Source: Dryobates pubescens
Taxonomy: Eukaryota > Chordata > Aves > Piciformes > Picidae
NCBI RefSeq assembly: GCF_014839835.1
Contig: NC_071644.1
Location: 9,091,266-9,155,265 of the forward strand
Length of the DNA: 64,000 nt
Reading direction: 5' to 3'
Shown one piece after another: positions 24,701-34,000 of this stretch. How positions within the stretch are numbered: position 1 is the first letter of the stretch; each line of letters begins with the position of its first letter. The translations under genes and the position numbers were made by a program. Under the pieces are notes generated by a model, which was not told the origin of the DNA, made no database searches, and saw nothing but the letters and a program-made list of their open reading frames with translations.

Positions 24701-27399
24701 GGGTGGATTCACAGCTCCATGGCCACTGCCCAGGCTTTCACGAGCCCCCAGAGAGGTCAGGGAGGGGCTGGAGGGTGCAGCAGGAGAGGTGCATGGCTGC
24801 AGCACCTGGGACAGCCCAGCCTCACCACCCAGGCCACAACAGGTCCCCAGCCCCCTGCCCAGCAGCTCAAGCTCCCTCTGAGCGAGTCCCCAGGCTGAGA
24901 CCGCTGCTGATGAGGAGGCAGAAGGACCTGGTCTGAGTGCTGCACCCCGACAGCAGTGGCCACCAAGGCTCACCCTTGGGACGGCTCCAGCCACAGGCCA
25001 AGCACCCCAGAGCTCCCTCCTGCCCCCAGCCCCTCAGTGCTGCCGTGGCCAGGAGCTCACCACAGCCCCCAGGCTCCTCAGTGACCTGAACGTGGCTGGA
25101 ACCGGTGTGAGCACAGCTCTGCCTGGTGAGAGTTAGCTCTGCCCGCCCGGGGGTCGGCTCTGCACTCTCGGGGTCCGGCTCTGCCCGCCGGGGGTCGGCT
25201 CTGCCCGCCCGGGGTCGGCTCTGCCCGCCCGGGGGCCGGCTCTGCACTCTCGGGGGTCGGCTCTGCCCGCCCGGGGGCCGGCTCTGCCCGCCCGGGGGTC
25301 GGCTCTGCCCGCCGGGGGTCCGGCTCTGCCCGCCCGGGGGCCGGCTCTGCCCGCCCGGGGGCCGGCTCTGCCCGCCGGGGGTCGGCTCTGCCCGCCCGGG
25401 GGCCGGCTCTGCCCGCCCGGGGTCCGGCTCTGCCCGCCGGGGGTCGGCTCTGCCCGCCCGGGGGCCGGCTCTGCCCGCCGGGGGTCGGCTCTGCCCGCCG
25501 GGGGTCGGCTCTGCCCGCCCGGGGGTCGGCTCTGCCCGCCCGGGGGCCGGCTCTGCCCGCCCGGGGGCCGGCTCTGCCCGCCCGGGGGTCGGCTCTGCAC
25601 TTTCGGGGTCCGGCTCTGCCCGCCGGGGGTCGGCTCTGCCCGCCCGGGGTCGGCTCTGCCCGCCCGGGGTCGGCTCTGCACTTTCGGGGTCCGGCTCTGC
25701 CCGCCGGGGGTCGGCTCTGCCCGCCCGGGGGTCGGCTCTGCACTTTCGGGGTCCGGCTCTGCCCGCCGGGGGTCGGCTCTGCCCGCCCGGGGTCGGCTCT
25801 GCACTTTCGGGGTCCGGCTCTGCCCGCCCGGGGTCAGGCTCTGCCCGCCGGGGGTCGGCTCTGCCCGCCCGGGGGTCGGCTCTGCCTGCTCACCATCTCA
25901 TCCCAATTCTTTCTGCAGCTTTTTGACAGGGCTGGGCTGTCCCAACTGCATCGACTATTTCACCTCCCAGGGCTTGCAGAACATTTACCACCTGCAGAAC
26001 CTGTCCATAGAGGTAAATGCTTTGGGAAGAGCTCTTCCTGCCCCCTGCCTGCAGCAGCTCTTGTCCCGAGCAGCAAAGGCCAAGGGGAGGGAGCTCTGCA
26101 CCGCCCCAGCCGCGGCACAGACGTCCCAGGCTTCAGCCTTCCCCTCCTGCAGCCCTCTGGTCCTGCAGACGCAGCAGCAGCTCAGTCACTGGTGGCCCTG
26201 AGCCCCTCAGCTCAGTTACCTGGGCCACAGCAAGCCCTGCAGGGCCAGAGCTGGCGTGGGGCTGGGACACAGCTCCTGTCCTTGTCCCCAGCAGTGTCTG
26301 GTGGCTCTCAGGGACCTGGCAGGGTCACCATGCTCGGGGGGGGGGGGCAGCTGCTGGAGCCAGGAGGATTTTCCCTTGGTAGCTGGGGCCAGTTGCAGGA
26401 CCTGAGCCTGGCTTTGGACCCTCTGCTGAGATAACCCCGTGCCCACCTGGCAGCTGGCAGTGTTTGGTGTGGCCCCAGGTGGCTGAGCTGTGTCCCCCCC
26501 TGTCATTACTAACCACATCCTCGCTGTCCCCCCCCCGGTTAATGCTCCCCCAGTCTCTGTTTGCCAGCAGCCAGGATCTCCAGCAGCTCTCCCCCATCAC
26601 AGTGCTCCTCCTGGTGCAGACCCCCCCCCAGTCCTGAGGTTATTGACCTCACCTGGCTTCAACCCCCAGCCCAAAGCATCCCCACAGCCAGCACCAGGGA
26701 TCTTCCACGCTCCAAGAAGCCACCCACGGCCCTGGGGGCCCAGGGGAGGTCCAGGTTGGAAAGGACCCTCAAAGGGCATCTTGTCCAAGCCCCCTCACTC
26801 AGCAGGGACAGCTCCAGCTGGATCAGGCTGCCCAGGGCCACATGCAGTCTGATCTTGAATGCCTGCAGGGATGGAGCCTCAAGCACCTCCCTGGGCAGCC
26901 TGTGCCAGTGCCTCCCCACCCTCACTGTGCACAACCTGCTCCTGGTGCCCAACCTACATCTCCCCTGCTCCAGTTCCAAACCGTTGCCCCTTGCCCTATC
27001 CCCCCTCCCCCAGCCTCCCCGCAGCCTCCCCTCCACCTACCGACCCTCTCCGCGTCGTTCCGGCAGGACCTCGGCGCCCTGAAGATCCCGGAGCAGTACC
27101 GGATGGTGATCTGGAGAGGCTTGCAGGAGCTGAAGCAGGGCCACGAGTACGGCGCTCAGCCGCTGCTGCGCCCGGGCGGCGGCGCGGCGGGGGGCGGCGG
27201 GGGGCTGGGCGCCCCCGGGGAGCTGCAGCGGCAGAGGGTGATGGAGGCTGTGCACTTCCGAGTGCGCCACACCATCACCATCCCCAACCCCGCCCGCGCC
27301 GCGCACGACGACTGGGCGGACTTCGGCTTCGACCTGCCCGACTGCAAGTCCCGCAAGCAGTCCATCAAGGAGGAGTTCCCGGAGGGGGAGATCAACTGA
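4121..27399 (+). CDS. TP73: TP73 (p73), TAp73alpha form, 13 coding exons
   Basis: Coding exons: 4121-4179, 4864-4987, 10550-10795, 20367-20553, 20655-20770, 21200-21309, 22276-22418, 22850-22938, 23220-23347, 23972-24126, 24261-24393, 25919-26012, 27067-27399. All junctions are GT/AG and phases agree, giving 638 codons (human about 636). The protein is a p53-family transcription factor acting in the nucleus on cell-cycle arrest, apoptosis and multiciliated-cell genes. Visible parts in order: transactivation box [10 protein letters not shown] (residues 13-22, MDM2-type F/W/L); DNA-binding domain with zinc ligands in [11 protein letters not shown] and [10 protein letters not shown] and the [11 protein letters not shown] helix; basic VKKRRQ; tetramerisation helix after [19 protein letters not shown] (about 359-400); a PPPPY WW-ligand; SAM domain from [15 protein letters not shown]-terminal inhibitory tail ending EGEIN. 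The noncoding first exon lies upstream of the window. The tail carries a glycine-rich stretch absent from the human protein as I recall it. Confidence 0.97.
5405..5520 (-). mobile_element. CR1 LINE 3'-end fragment
   Basis: Reverse complement of the avian CR1 3' tail: a GGATTAGAAGGGATCTTAAA-type start followed by the CCACGGGCAGGG box. Ancient truncated copy in the intron upstream of the deltaN exon. Confidence 0.75.
6240..6575. repeat. Degenerate CCATC/TCTC tetranucleotide repeat
   Basis: About 330 bp of pyrimidine-rich CCATC, TATCTCTCC and CATCC repeats, 200 bp upstream of the TP73 P2 response element. Confidence 0.85.
6776..6796 (+). promoter_or_regulatory. TP73: p53/p73 response element in TP73 P2 promoter
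   Basis: Two adjacent p53-type half sites, GGGCAAGCTG then GGGCCTGCCCC, about 255 bp before the deltaN ATG. The human P2 promoter has an almost identical element that drives p53/TAp73-dependent deltaN expression as negative feedback. A weak TATA-like CATAGT and a GC-rich leader follow. The exact transcription start cannot be read from sequence. Confidence 0.75.
7049..7087 (+). CDS. TP73: TP73 alternative first coding exon (deltaN-p73)
   Basis: Thirteen codons, [13 protein letters not shown], ending at a GTAGGT donor in phase 0, so they splice directly to the exon at 10550 (SQFNLL...). The human deltaN exon is also 13 codons and starts MLYVGDP, so start, length and phase are conserved. The product lacks the transactivation box and acts as a dominant-negative p53/p73 inhibitor. 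It lies in the intron between the coding exons at 4864-4987 and 10550-10795, as expected for the P2 transcript. Confidence 0.93.
7635..7715 (+). mobile_element. CR1 LINE 3'-end fragment
   Basis: Contains a GGACTCAATGACCTCAGGAG-type box followed by TTTTCCAGCCCAAACC and TTCTGTGG, the typical CR1 terminus, in the + orientation. Confidence 0.8.
8131..8186. repeat. 12-bp tandem repeat (CCAGCTCCCAGC)
   Basis: Four and a half perfect copies in the TP73 intron downstream of the deltaN exon. Confidence 0.9.
9499..9580. repeat. 16-bp tandem repeat (GAGCCAGGGCTGGGGA)
   Basis: Five copies with single-base variation, intronic in TP73. Confidence 0.9.
13005..13145 (+). mobile_element. CR1 LINE 3'-end fragment
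   Basis: Sequence running from AGCTGTTCAAGAGGGGATTG to TTGGTGATCCCTGAGGTCTC and TTCCAACCTT, the CR1 terminal region, in the + orientation. Confidence 0.8.
14480..14575 (+). mobile_element. CR1 LINE 3'-end fragment
   Basis: GGTTGGACTCGGTGACCTTA followed by TTTTCCAGCCCAAACAATTC; truncated CR1 tail. Confidence 0.8.
14675..14735 (-). mobile_element. CR1 LINE 3'-tail fragment
   Basis: GGCTTGGAAGGGACCCCAGG followed by a TCTGGTCCAACC box: a CR1 terminus in reverse orientation, abutting a forward CR1 fragment. Confidence 0.65.
14738..14905 (+). mobile_element. CR1 LINE 3' fragment
   Basis: Contains AGGCTGTGGCTGCCTCCTCC, GGCCAGGCTGGATGAGG and the terminal GGGTCCCTTCCAAGCC box in the + orientation. 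Confidence 0.85.
18478..18655 (+). mobile_element. CR1 LINE 3' fragment
   Basis: Runs from GGCACAGGTTGCCCAGGGAG through GGCCAGGCTGGATGAGC to GAAGGTCCCTTCCAGCCCAA. Confidence 0.85.
18696..18753. repeat. (CTG)n / (GAGGCTGCT) triplet repeat
   Basis: Three GAGGCTGCT units lead into about fourteen perfect CTG triplets in the TP73 intron: a CAG/CTG microsatellite. Confidence 0.95.
20215..20335 (-). mobile_element. CR1 LINE 3' fragment beside TP73 exon at 20367
   Basis: GGTTGGAAGGGACCTCAAAG, then CCGCGGGCAGGGACCCCTCC, then a CACCTCCAGGGAG box: reverse-oriented CR1 ending about 30 bp before the acceptor of the first DNA-binding-domain-core exon. Confidence 0.8.
21455..22225. repeat. Minisatellite GGTGCTGGGCTGGAGCAGGA (TP73 intron)
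   Basis: About 770 bp of 20-bp units, some extended by a GGTTCCTGGGC module, filling most of the 966-bp intron between the exons ending 21309 and starting 22276. Purine-rich on the + strand. Confidence 0.95.
22580..22668. repeat. 20-bp tandem repeat (AGGGCACAGAGCTGCTGGGC)
   Basis: About four and a half perfect copies in the TP73 intron before the exon at 22850. Confidence 0.95.
23560..23890 (-). mobile_element. CR1 LINE 3' fragment
   Basis: Reverse-oriented CR1: CCTCCAGGGATGGGGACTCC, CTAAACCTCCCCTGTGCAGC, then CTTGAGGCCATTTCCTCTCC, with continuing older sequence (CCCCAGATCCCTCAGCTGCT). Confidence 0.8.
25130..25890. repeat. Minisatellite GGCTCTGCCCGCCCGGGGGTC (TP73 intron before SAM exon)
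   Basis: About 35 copies of a ~21-bp CpG-rich unit (variants GGGGTCC, GGGGGCC, CACTTTCGGGGTCC). The array stops about 30 bp before the acceptor of the exon at 25919, which encodes the first half of the SAM domain. Confidence 0.95.
26745..27010 (-). mobile_element. CR1 LINE 3' fragment upstream of TP73 last exon
   Basis: Reverse CR1: GTCCAGGTTGGAAAGGACCC, GAATGCCTGCAGGGATGGAG, CCTGGGCAGCCTGTGCCAGT, CTCCCCTGCTCCAGTTCC. It ends about 55 bp before the exon 14 acceptor. Confidence 0.9.
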
Positions 27400-27483
27400 G
27401 CGGCGCCCGGCTGGCCGCGGCCCGAAGCCAGGGCGGGAGCAGAGCCTCCCGCGGGGAGCTCCGCACGGCTCCCCGCCCCGCCG

Positions 27484-27606
27484 GGGGACTTCGCTGTCCG
27501 GAGGGGACTTCGCTGTCCGGAGGGGACTTCGCTGTCCGGAGGGGACTTCGCTGTCCGGAGGGGACTTCGCTGTCCGGAGGGGACTTCGCTGTCCGGAGGG
27601 GACTGC
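27484..27606. repeat. TP73: 19-bp tandem array in TP73 3'UTR
   Basis: Six perfect copies of GGGACTTCGCTGTCCGGAG plus a partial seventh, starting 85 bp after the stop codon. Copies are identical, so the expansion is recent or homogenised. Confidence 0.95.
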
Positions 27607-29165
27607 GTGCCACGGCTGACGCCCGGCCCCGGGCCCCGCGGGAGCTGCCTGCCCACCCCCACACCACCTCCCCCGAGAGGAGACTGCGGCGGCCGGGGGG
27701 CGGCCGAGGGGGTGAGGGCAGGGTGGGTTTGCTGCCCACCCGCCTCAGGGGAGGCTCCGCCTGGTGCTTCGCGCTGGAGGGTCCCCGCAGCCCACGGAGG
27801 TGCTGTGAAGAGCGCCTGGTGAGACCAACCCTGGCTGATGCTGCCCCGCTCCGTGCCCTCCAAAGCCCCGGGGCTGAGGCACTGCCAGGAGGACTCGGCC
27901 CGGACCTGTTCCCTTTACCTGCCAGGGACTGAGGCAAAGCCACGCCAGGGGGCTCCGGGGGACTGCCACAGAGCCCGGCCCCCTGCAGAGCAGAAGCTGT
28001 CCGTCAGTCCTGCCGTCTGTGTGTCCAGCTCCCCTGCACGGGGGGCAGAGGATTTCTTTTCCCATGAGCTGTCGGCGCCGCTGCTGGGGCAGAGGAGCTC
28101 ACTGCGTGTCCCAGCCTCTGGCCGTGCCGAAGATCCTGGCTCCAGCCTCAGCTGGCCGAAATTCCACCTTTCCCCTCCGCCGGGGGCAGAGCTCCTGGGG
28201 GGCAGAGTCTGGACCCTGCCTCCCTGCTCCGGCAGGGGATGCAGTGAGCAGGAAGCTGGGAGGTGCGAACCGGCTCCGACTCTGGAGCAAGAGGGACTCG
28301 GTGCCCAGCGAGGGCTCTGCCCTGCTGCTGCTGCTCCCTGGGCCCCGCTGTGAGCAGCCCAGCAGAAAGCAGGCACAGAAGCAGGGCTGCTGCCTCTGCC
28401 CCTCCCTGCACTGCCTGGGCTGAGGCCCACAGCCATCCTCAGAAGCAGAGGGGGTGGGAGGGCAGGGAGCTGTGGATCTGTGCCCTCACCCTTGGGCTGC
28501 TGGAGGCTCTGGGCAGCCCGAGGACATCCCTGCAGGAACGCTGCTGCCCAGCCCCTTCCCACTGCTGCACCCCCTCCCTGCCTCCTCTCCGTGCTGGAGG
28601 TCTCCAGGAGGGACATCTCCAACACATCACATCAAGGCCAGGCTGGAGGAGCCAGGAGACCCTTCACAAAGCCCTGGGCCCTCCACAGGCTGAGCTGCAG
28701 CCTCACCTCACGGGCCAGGGCTGGCCCCAGGGCTGCACCTTCCCCTCCTCCCAGGCCAGGCTGTCCCCACTCAGAGGGGGCTGAGCTCTGCCTGCCCCAG
28801 CAGCAGCCACAGCCCTCCCTCCACCACCTTTGTCTTGGCATCCAGCAGCAGCTCTGAGCCTTCAGCTCCTCTCCCTCCCTCCAGAGCTGGGCTCTGCTCT
28901 GCTCTCCCACCCAAGGTGAGCTGCTGGTGGCCCTCTGCAGCCAGCAGGACCCTCCTGAGGCCAGGCTGAAAGGGGAAGCTGGTCCCAGGCTCATGGCTCC
29001 CTCAAGCACTTTGGTGCTTCCCAGGTTCTGAGACAAGCCCTGGTGGTGTTCCCAGGGCCTGTCCTGGCAGGACTGAGCTGCAGCCAGGCTGCCAGCTGGG
29101 GGGCTGCAGGGCTGGCTCTGAGGCCTTCCCACAGCTCTGCTTTCTGCTGCTTTTTGTGGCAACAC

Positions 29166-29171
29166 AATAAA
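29166..29171 (+). other. TP73: Poly(A) signal AATAAA, candidate for TP73
   Basis: First AATAAA downstream of the TP73 stop on the + strand. No + strand gene intervenes. A second copy is at 29514. Confidence 0.5.
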
Positions 29172-29190
29172 AGCACAGCTGGGAACTGCA

Positions 29191-31066
29191 GCTCCAGGCA
29201 GCCCAAGCCCTGCTTCTGTCTCAGGGCAAGGGTCCTCCAGGGCAGCCTCTCCCTGCTGCCTTCCCTGGCCAGAGCTCTGCTGAAGGGCACAGGGGTCAGA
29301 TCCCCACCCCACAGAGGTCAAAGCTGCAGCCCACAGGGGTCAGATCCCCACCCCACAGAGGTCAAAGCTGCAGCCCACAGGGGTCAGATCCCAACCCCAC
29401 AGGGGTCCCACCGCCACCCCCAGCCAAAGCAAACAGGACCCTGCTCACTGTTAATGAACTGCCTACAGAGAGACAAAGGTCACCTCCTGCAGAGGTGAGA
29501 GTCTTTGTTTTTCAATAAATGAGTCAAAACCTGAATGAACCTGAGAGCAACCTTCCTGGAGCCTGAACACAGCCCCTGAACAGCAGAGAGCACAACTGCC
29601 CTGGCTGCAAGGGCCAGTGCTGGCTCTCCTGGAGTCATACAAATGCCACAGGCAGGAACTGGGCTCCAGGGTGCTGTGGAAGTGCTGCTTGGCAGCTGCC
29701 ACCCAGGGCTTGGAGGTGCTTTGGGTACAATACAAAAACAAAGCTTTCAAAAGGTCCTGAAACCCAGCAGGAGGATCAGAGCAGAACCAACCCACTGCTC
29801 AAGGAGCTGCAGGCAAGGACAGGAAGGGGCAAAGGCCCTGGGGGAGGAGTGCAAGGCACCAGAGCTTCATTCCAGATCTGCTGGGCTGTAAAAATCACCT
29901 TTAAAATCCCCTTCCAGATCCCTTCCTGCACTCAGCACAGGCTGCCCAGGGAGGCTGTGGCTGCCTCCTCCCTGGAGGTGCTCAAGGCCAGGCTGGATGA
30001 GGCCCTGAGCAGCCTGGGCTGGTGGGAGGGGTCCCTGCCCATGGCCACTCCATGATTCCATGATCTGTGCTCCTCAGCTCAGTTCCTGCACCCTGTGAGC
30101 AGCACTGAAGGGAGGAGAGCTGCTGCAGGGGGTGATGCAGCCACACTCTGTCCAGGTACCCAATCACCCCCCAGCAGTCACCAGCCCCTCCTCAACCCCA
30201 CCTGGAAGCCCTCTGGCAGCACAGAGCTCCTTCCTGAGCTGCCCAAGTGTGCTGCAGCTCCAGGCACAGCCCCAGCTCACAGCCTCCCTGTGGAGCCTCT
30301 CCAGCACCAGGGTGGGTGGCCCTCTCCTCCCTTGCTTTGAGCATGGCCTTCTCCCACCCTGAAGAAAGTCAGACCCTGATTTCTGTTCAGAAAGACTCAA
30401 ACCCCTCAGTAAAAACAGCAAACAACAGAGAGGAGGCCAGAGGCAGCCTCAGGACTGAGGCCTCTCTGCCTGCCCTGAGGGGAAGCTGGCAGGGACCAGG
30501 CTGCTCCCACATCTTCCTGGAGCATCAACTCACTGAAGTGCCAGCAAAGGCCTCCACTTGCACTGCTGCTGGTGCCCTGCACCATCCCCCCACAGCCTGA
30601 GCAGCAGCAGCCTCTGCCAGGCAAGCAGAGCTGCCAGGCAAGCAGAGCTGCCCAGGCCTCCCTGGGGGGCTCCGGCTCAGCACTGAGTGCTTCTGGTCCC
30701 GAGCTGCCTCCCGGCTCCGGGCACCCCAGCAGCAGGGCAGGACTGCAGCGGCGCCGTTGCGGGGTCACAGTGGAGACGCGGCCGGGCGGGCAGGGCTCAG
30801 CCTGCCCCTGCCCTCGGGGGGCTGCCACGGCTCAGCCTGCCCCTGCCCTCGGGGGGCTGCCCCGGCTCAGCCTGCCCCTGCCCTCGGGGGGCTGCCACGG
30901 CTCAGCCTGCCCCTGCCCTGGGGGGGCTGCCACGGCTCAGCCTGCCCCTGCCCTCGGGGGGCTGTCACACAGCCTGCCCCTGCCCTCGGGGGGCTGCCAC
31001 GGCTCAGCCGGCCCCTGCCCTCGGGGGGCTGCCACGGCTCAGCCTGCCCCTGCCCTCGGGGGGCTG
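29191..31066. other. Intergenic/UTR, TP73 to oxidoreductase gene (tail to tail)
   Basis: No coding exon recognised. Contains a 44-bp unit repeated about 2.5 times at 29300-29410 (GGGTCAGATCCCCACCCCAC core), a CR1 tail and the 35-bp array that runs into the minus-strand gene's stop codon. Confidence 0.6.
29935..30065 (+). mobile_element. CR1 LINE 3' fragment
   Basis: GGCTGCCCAGGGAGGCTGTG, GGTGCTCAAGGCCAGGCTGG, ending CCATGATTCCATGATC. Confidence 0.85.
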
Positions 31067-31080
31067 TCACACAGCCTCGG
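30788..31080. repeat. 35-bp minisatellite at 3' end of the minus-strand oxidoreductase gene
   Basis: About eight copies of a unit with core CTCAGCCTGCCCCTGCCCTC followed by GGGGGGCTGCCACGG, with a variant GGCTGTCACACAGCCT. The last copy overlaps the stop codon of the gene below (31067-31069). Confidence 0.9.
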
Positions 31081-34000
31081 TCTTGACGGCAGAGGGGGCT
31101 CCGGCTCCGGCGCGCAGGTCCACGGCGGCTCCGCTCCTCCAGGACTGCTCAGCAGCTGCAGCCACCTGCAGGGTGCAGAGGAGCTGCTCTTTGGTGACCA
31201 CGGGGGGCTCCTTGCCTGCGGGGACAGCAGAGCAGCACCGGCTGAAGCCCACCCTGGCCCCCGGGAGCACGCCCAGCGCAGCCCTGGGCAGCGGGGGGCC
31301 CGGCCCCACCTGTCAGGGTCCGCAGGAAGTGTCGGAAGAGCTCCCTGTGAGCATCCCTGAAGCGCTCAGCCTGGCCCTGGGCGCAGATGGGGACGGAGGT
31401 TCCTCGCTCCCTGATCCCCAGGGGGTTCCAGTTATCCACCTGCAGGGCTCCCTGAGCCCCATGGACCTGCAGGGCACAGGGGAGACGACAGCAGCCTCAG
31501 GCCCCCTCGCTCTGCGCCTCAGCACCGAGCCAGCAGCAGCCCTGCCCTGTGCAGCCCAGGGGAAGCCTCACGAGGAGCCAGCCTCAGCCTCCCCTCTCCC
31601 AGCTCACAGCCATTGCCCCTGCTCCTGTCACTCCCAGCCCTTGTCAGAAGTCCTTCCCCAGCCTTCCTGTAGCCCCCTGCAGGTACTGGGAGGCCTTAGG
31701 CCGGCCTTGGGCATCGCCAATTGGCCTGAGTTTAGGCTTTTCTTCCCCTTTATTCATGGCATGGCTTGGGCTGGAAGGGACCTTAAAGACCTTCCAGTTC
31801 ACCCACCTTAACTCCTGCCCTAGCCCTGCCAAGAGGGCAGATGAACCATGCAGAGGTGCTGCAGCCCTGGGAGAGCTGCCCCTGGCCCTGGCAGCCACAG
31901 GGGGTGGAGAGAGGCAAACTCTGGGTGACAAAGGCAGGAGGAGGCTCTGGATGAACACAGCACAAAGCTGCTGCTGCTGAGCACAGGGCACAGGCTGCTG
32001 TGTGCAGGGGCAGGGCTAGGGCTGTGCTGGCTGGTGGGGGGCCCAGGCTGGGCTGGGGGGCAGGGACTGACCTCCAGCCTCTGCTCACAGCTCCTGGTGC
32101 AGTGCTGGCTGACGTCCACCGTGGCGATGGCTCCGCTGGGGAACTGCATGCTGACCACCGCCGTGTCTGCATCCTTCACCTGGGCCACCTCTGGGTGACA
32201 GGAGGGCAGCCACTGACTGCAGGGACAGCAGCCAGCAAGCTCTGCAGCCCCACACAGCTCTGTGCTGCTGCAGCTCCACATCCCTGCCTGCACAGCGCTC
32301 CCTGCCAGGCACCGCTGCCCCTCTGCCTCCACGGCGGCTCTGGCAGAGCAAGAGCCACAGCCCCGGGGCCTCAGCTCCACCTCCCCAGCCCCTGGCTCTC
32401 CCCTCAGGCTTCCCCCACTCCTCCCAGGCACCTTCACCTCTGCAGCCTGCTACAGCCAGCAGCAGGCACCTGCCAGCAGGTAGCCACAACAGGCAGGTGG
32501 CAGCAAAGCCTCCCTGGGGCACCGTGGCTGTGGCATCGCAGTGCTTCACCAGCGATGGGAACCTTGCACTCTGCACCCTGCAGCAGCAGCTGCAATTACC
32601 TTCATTACCCTAACTACAACTCTGCATTCCCATTTGGAAAAGGGCAGCCCCCAGCCCCCTGGCTGGGTGAAGTCAGCCTGAGTGTGCCCAGCAGCCTGGC
32701 ACAGCCCAGAGGGAATCCCCAGCTGTGCTGAGGCCAGCAGGGAAGCACCAGGGAGATCAGAGCAGGCAGAGCAGCGACCAGGGCAGCTCTGCTGCTTCTG
32801 CAAGCACAGAGCCTTGCTCCTCATTTCTGGCACCCAGGACTGCACACAGCAAATCCTCAGAGAGCAGAGCTCAGCCAAGCCTCTGCAGCAACCTTCTCAT
32901 CAGCATGGGGCTGAGAGAGTTCAGAACTCCTTGCCTGCAGCTTCTGCCTCCTGCTCTCAGCTCAGTTTCAGCTCCAGCTGCTCCGCGACAGGAGGCTGCC
33001 ACGGCTCCTGTGCTCCCACACTCATCTCCCTCCCACTTTGAGTGCTGAAGCCCAGAGCTGCACAACCAACCACCCAGAGGGGCAGCCTCACCTTCACAGA
33101 GGGCATGCCCCAGCGAGAACACCCTGTCTGGTGCCCCCTCTCCCAGCAGCAGACTGGTGATGTCGATGTCGTGCACGGCGGCGTTGTAGAAGATCCCACC
33201 TGGGAGAAGCAGAAGCAGGCATTAAGGTGCCCACACCCCCAGCCCAGGCAGGCTGCTGGCCTGCACTCAGCTGCCACAACAACCTCCTTCCAAGCAGCTG
33301 ACAGGAAAAGCAAAGAGCAAAAAGCAACCCAAACACAGCTGGGGGAGGAAAATGCTCCTGCACAGAGACCCTCCCCCCGCCTCCGAGGGCCTCTGCGAGG
33401 CAGAGCGTGGAGCGAGGCAGCTGCAGCCCTCCGGGAGGCTTTCAGGGGGCAGCTGCTCAGTACCTGAGGCCTTCAGGCAGCTGAGGGAGGCCGCTGGGTA
33501 GATGCTGCTGGAGGAGCAGACACGGTGGATCCTGCCCAGGGCCTGGCCCTCCCGCACCTTCCTGTGCAGGAACTGCAGCGCCGGGTCGAAGCGCCTGCGG
33601 GGGGAGGAGGAGGAGGAGGGAGGAAGTCAGGCTGGGATTCAGCTGAGTGCTGGCCCAAACCTCAGCTGAGCTAACTCCCAGCTCAACCTTCCCAAGCAGC
33701 AGTGAAACTAAGGCCCCTGGAGGAGAGCAGCAGCAGGGAGGCCCCAGCTGCCCTCCTCCCCCGGGCAGGTCAGGGGGGAGCTGCTCTTACTTGTAGAAGC
33801 CACACACCAGGGGTCTGCCACACCTCTCGGCCTCAGCAAAGCAAGCCTCTGCCCTCTGCCTGTCCACGCTGGGCAGCCTCTCACAGAGCACTCCTTTGCC
33901 TGTGCACAAGAGAGCAGGGAGAGGCCTGAGGGCAGGCCCTGGGCCCACTCACTCCTGGCCCCCTCCCAGCCAGCTCAGCTGGGGCTCCTCCTCTGCTGAG

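Larger units (their letters stand above)
27400..29190 (+). other. TP73: TP73 3'UTR (probable)
   Basis: Follows the TGA at 27397-27399. An AATAAA at 29166-29171 is the first canonical poly(A) signal on this strand, giving a UTR of about 1.8 kb; a second AATAAA lies at 29514-29519. It includes a 19-bp tandem array just after the stop. The true cleavage site is not determinable here. Confidence 0.55.

Noticed and set aside
25078-25926. Collagen-like ORFs ([18 protein letters not shown]) on either strand
   Set aside because: Tandem array translation inside TP73 intron; no collagen Gly-X-Y periodicity and no splice support.
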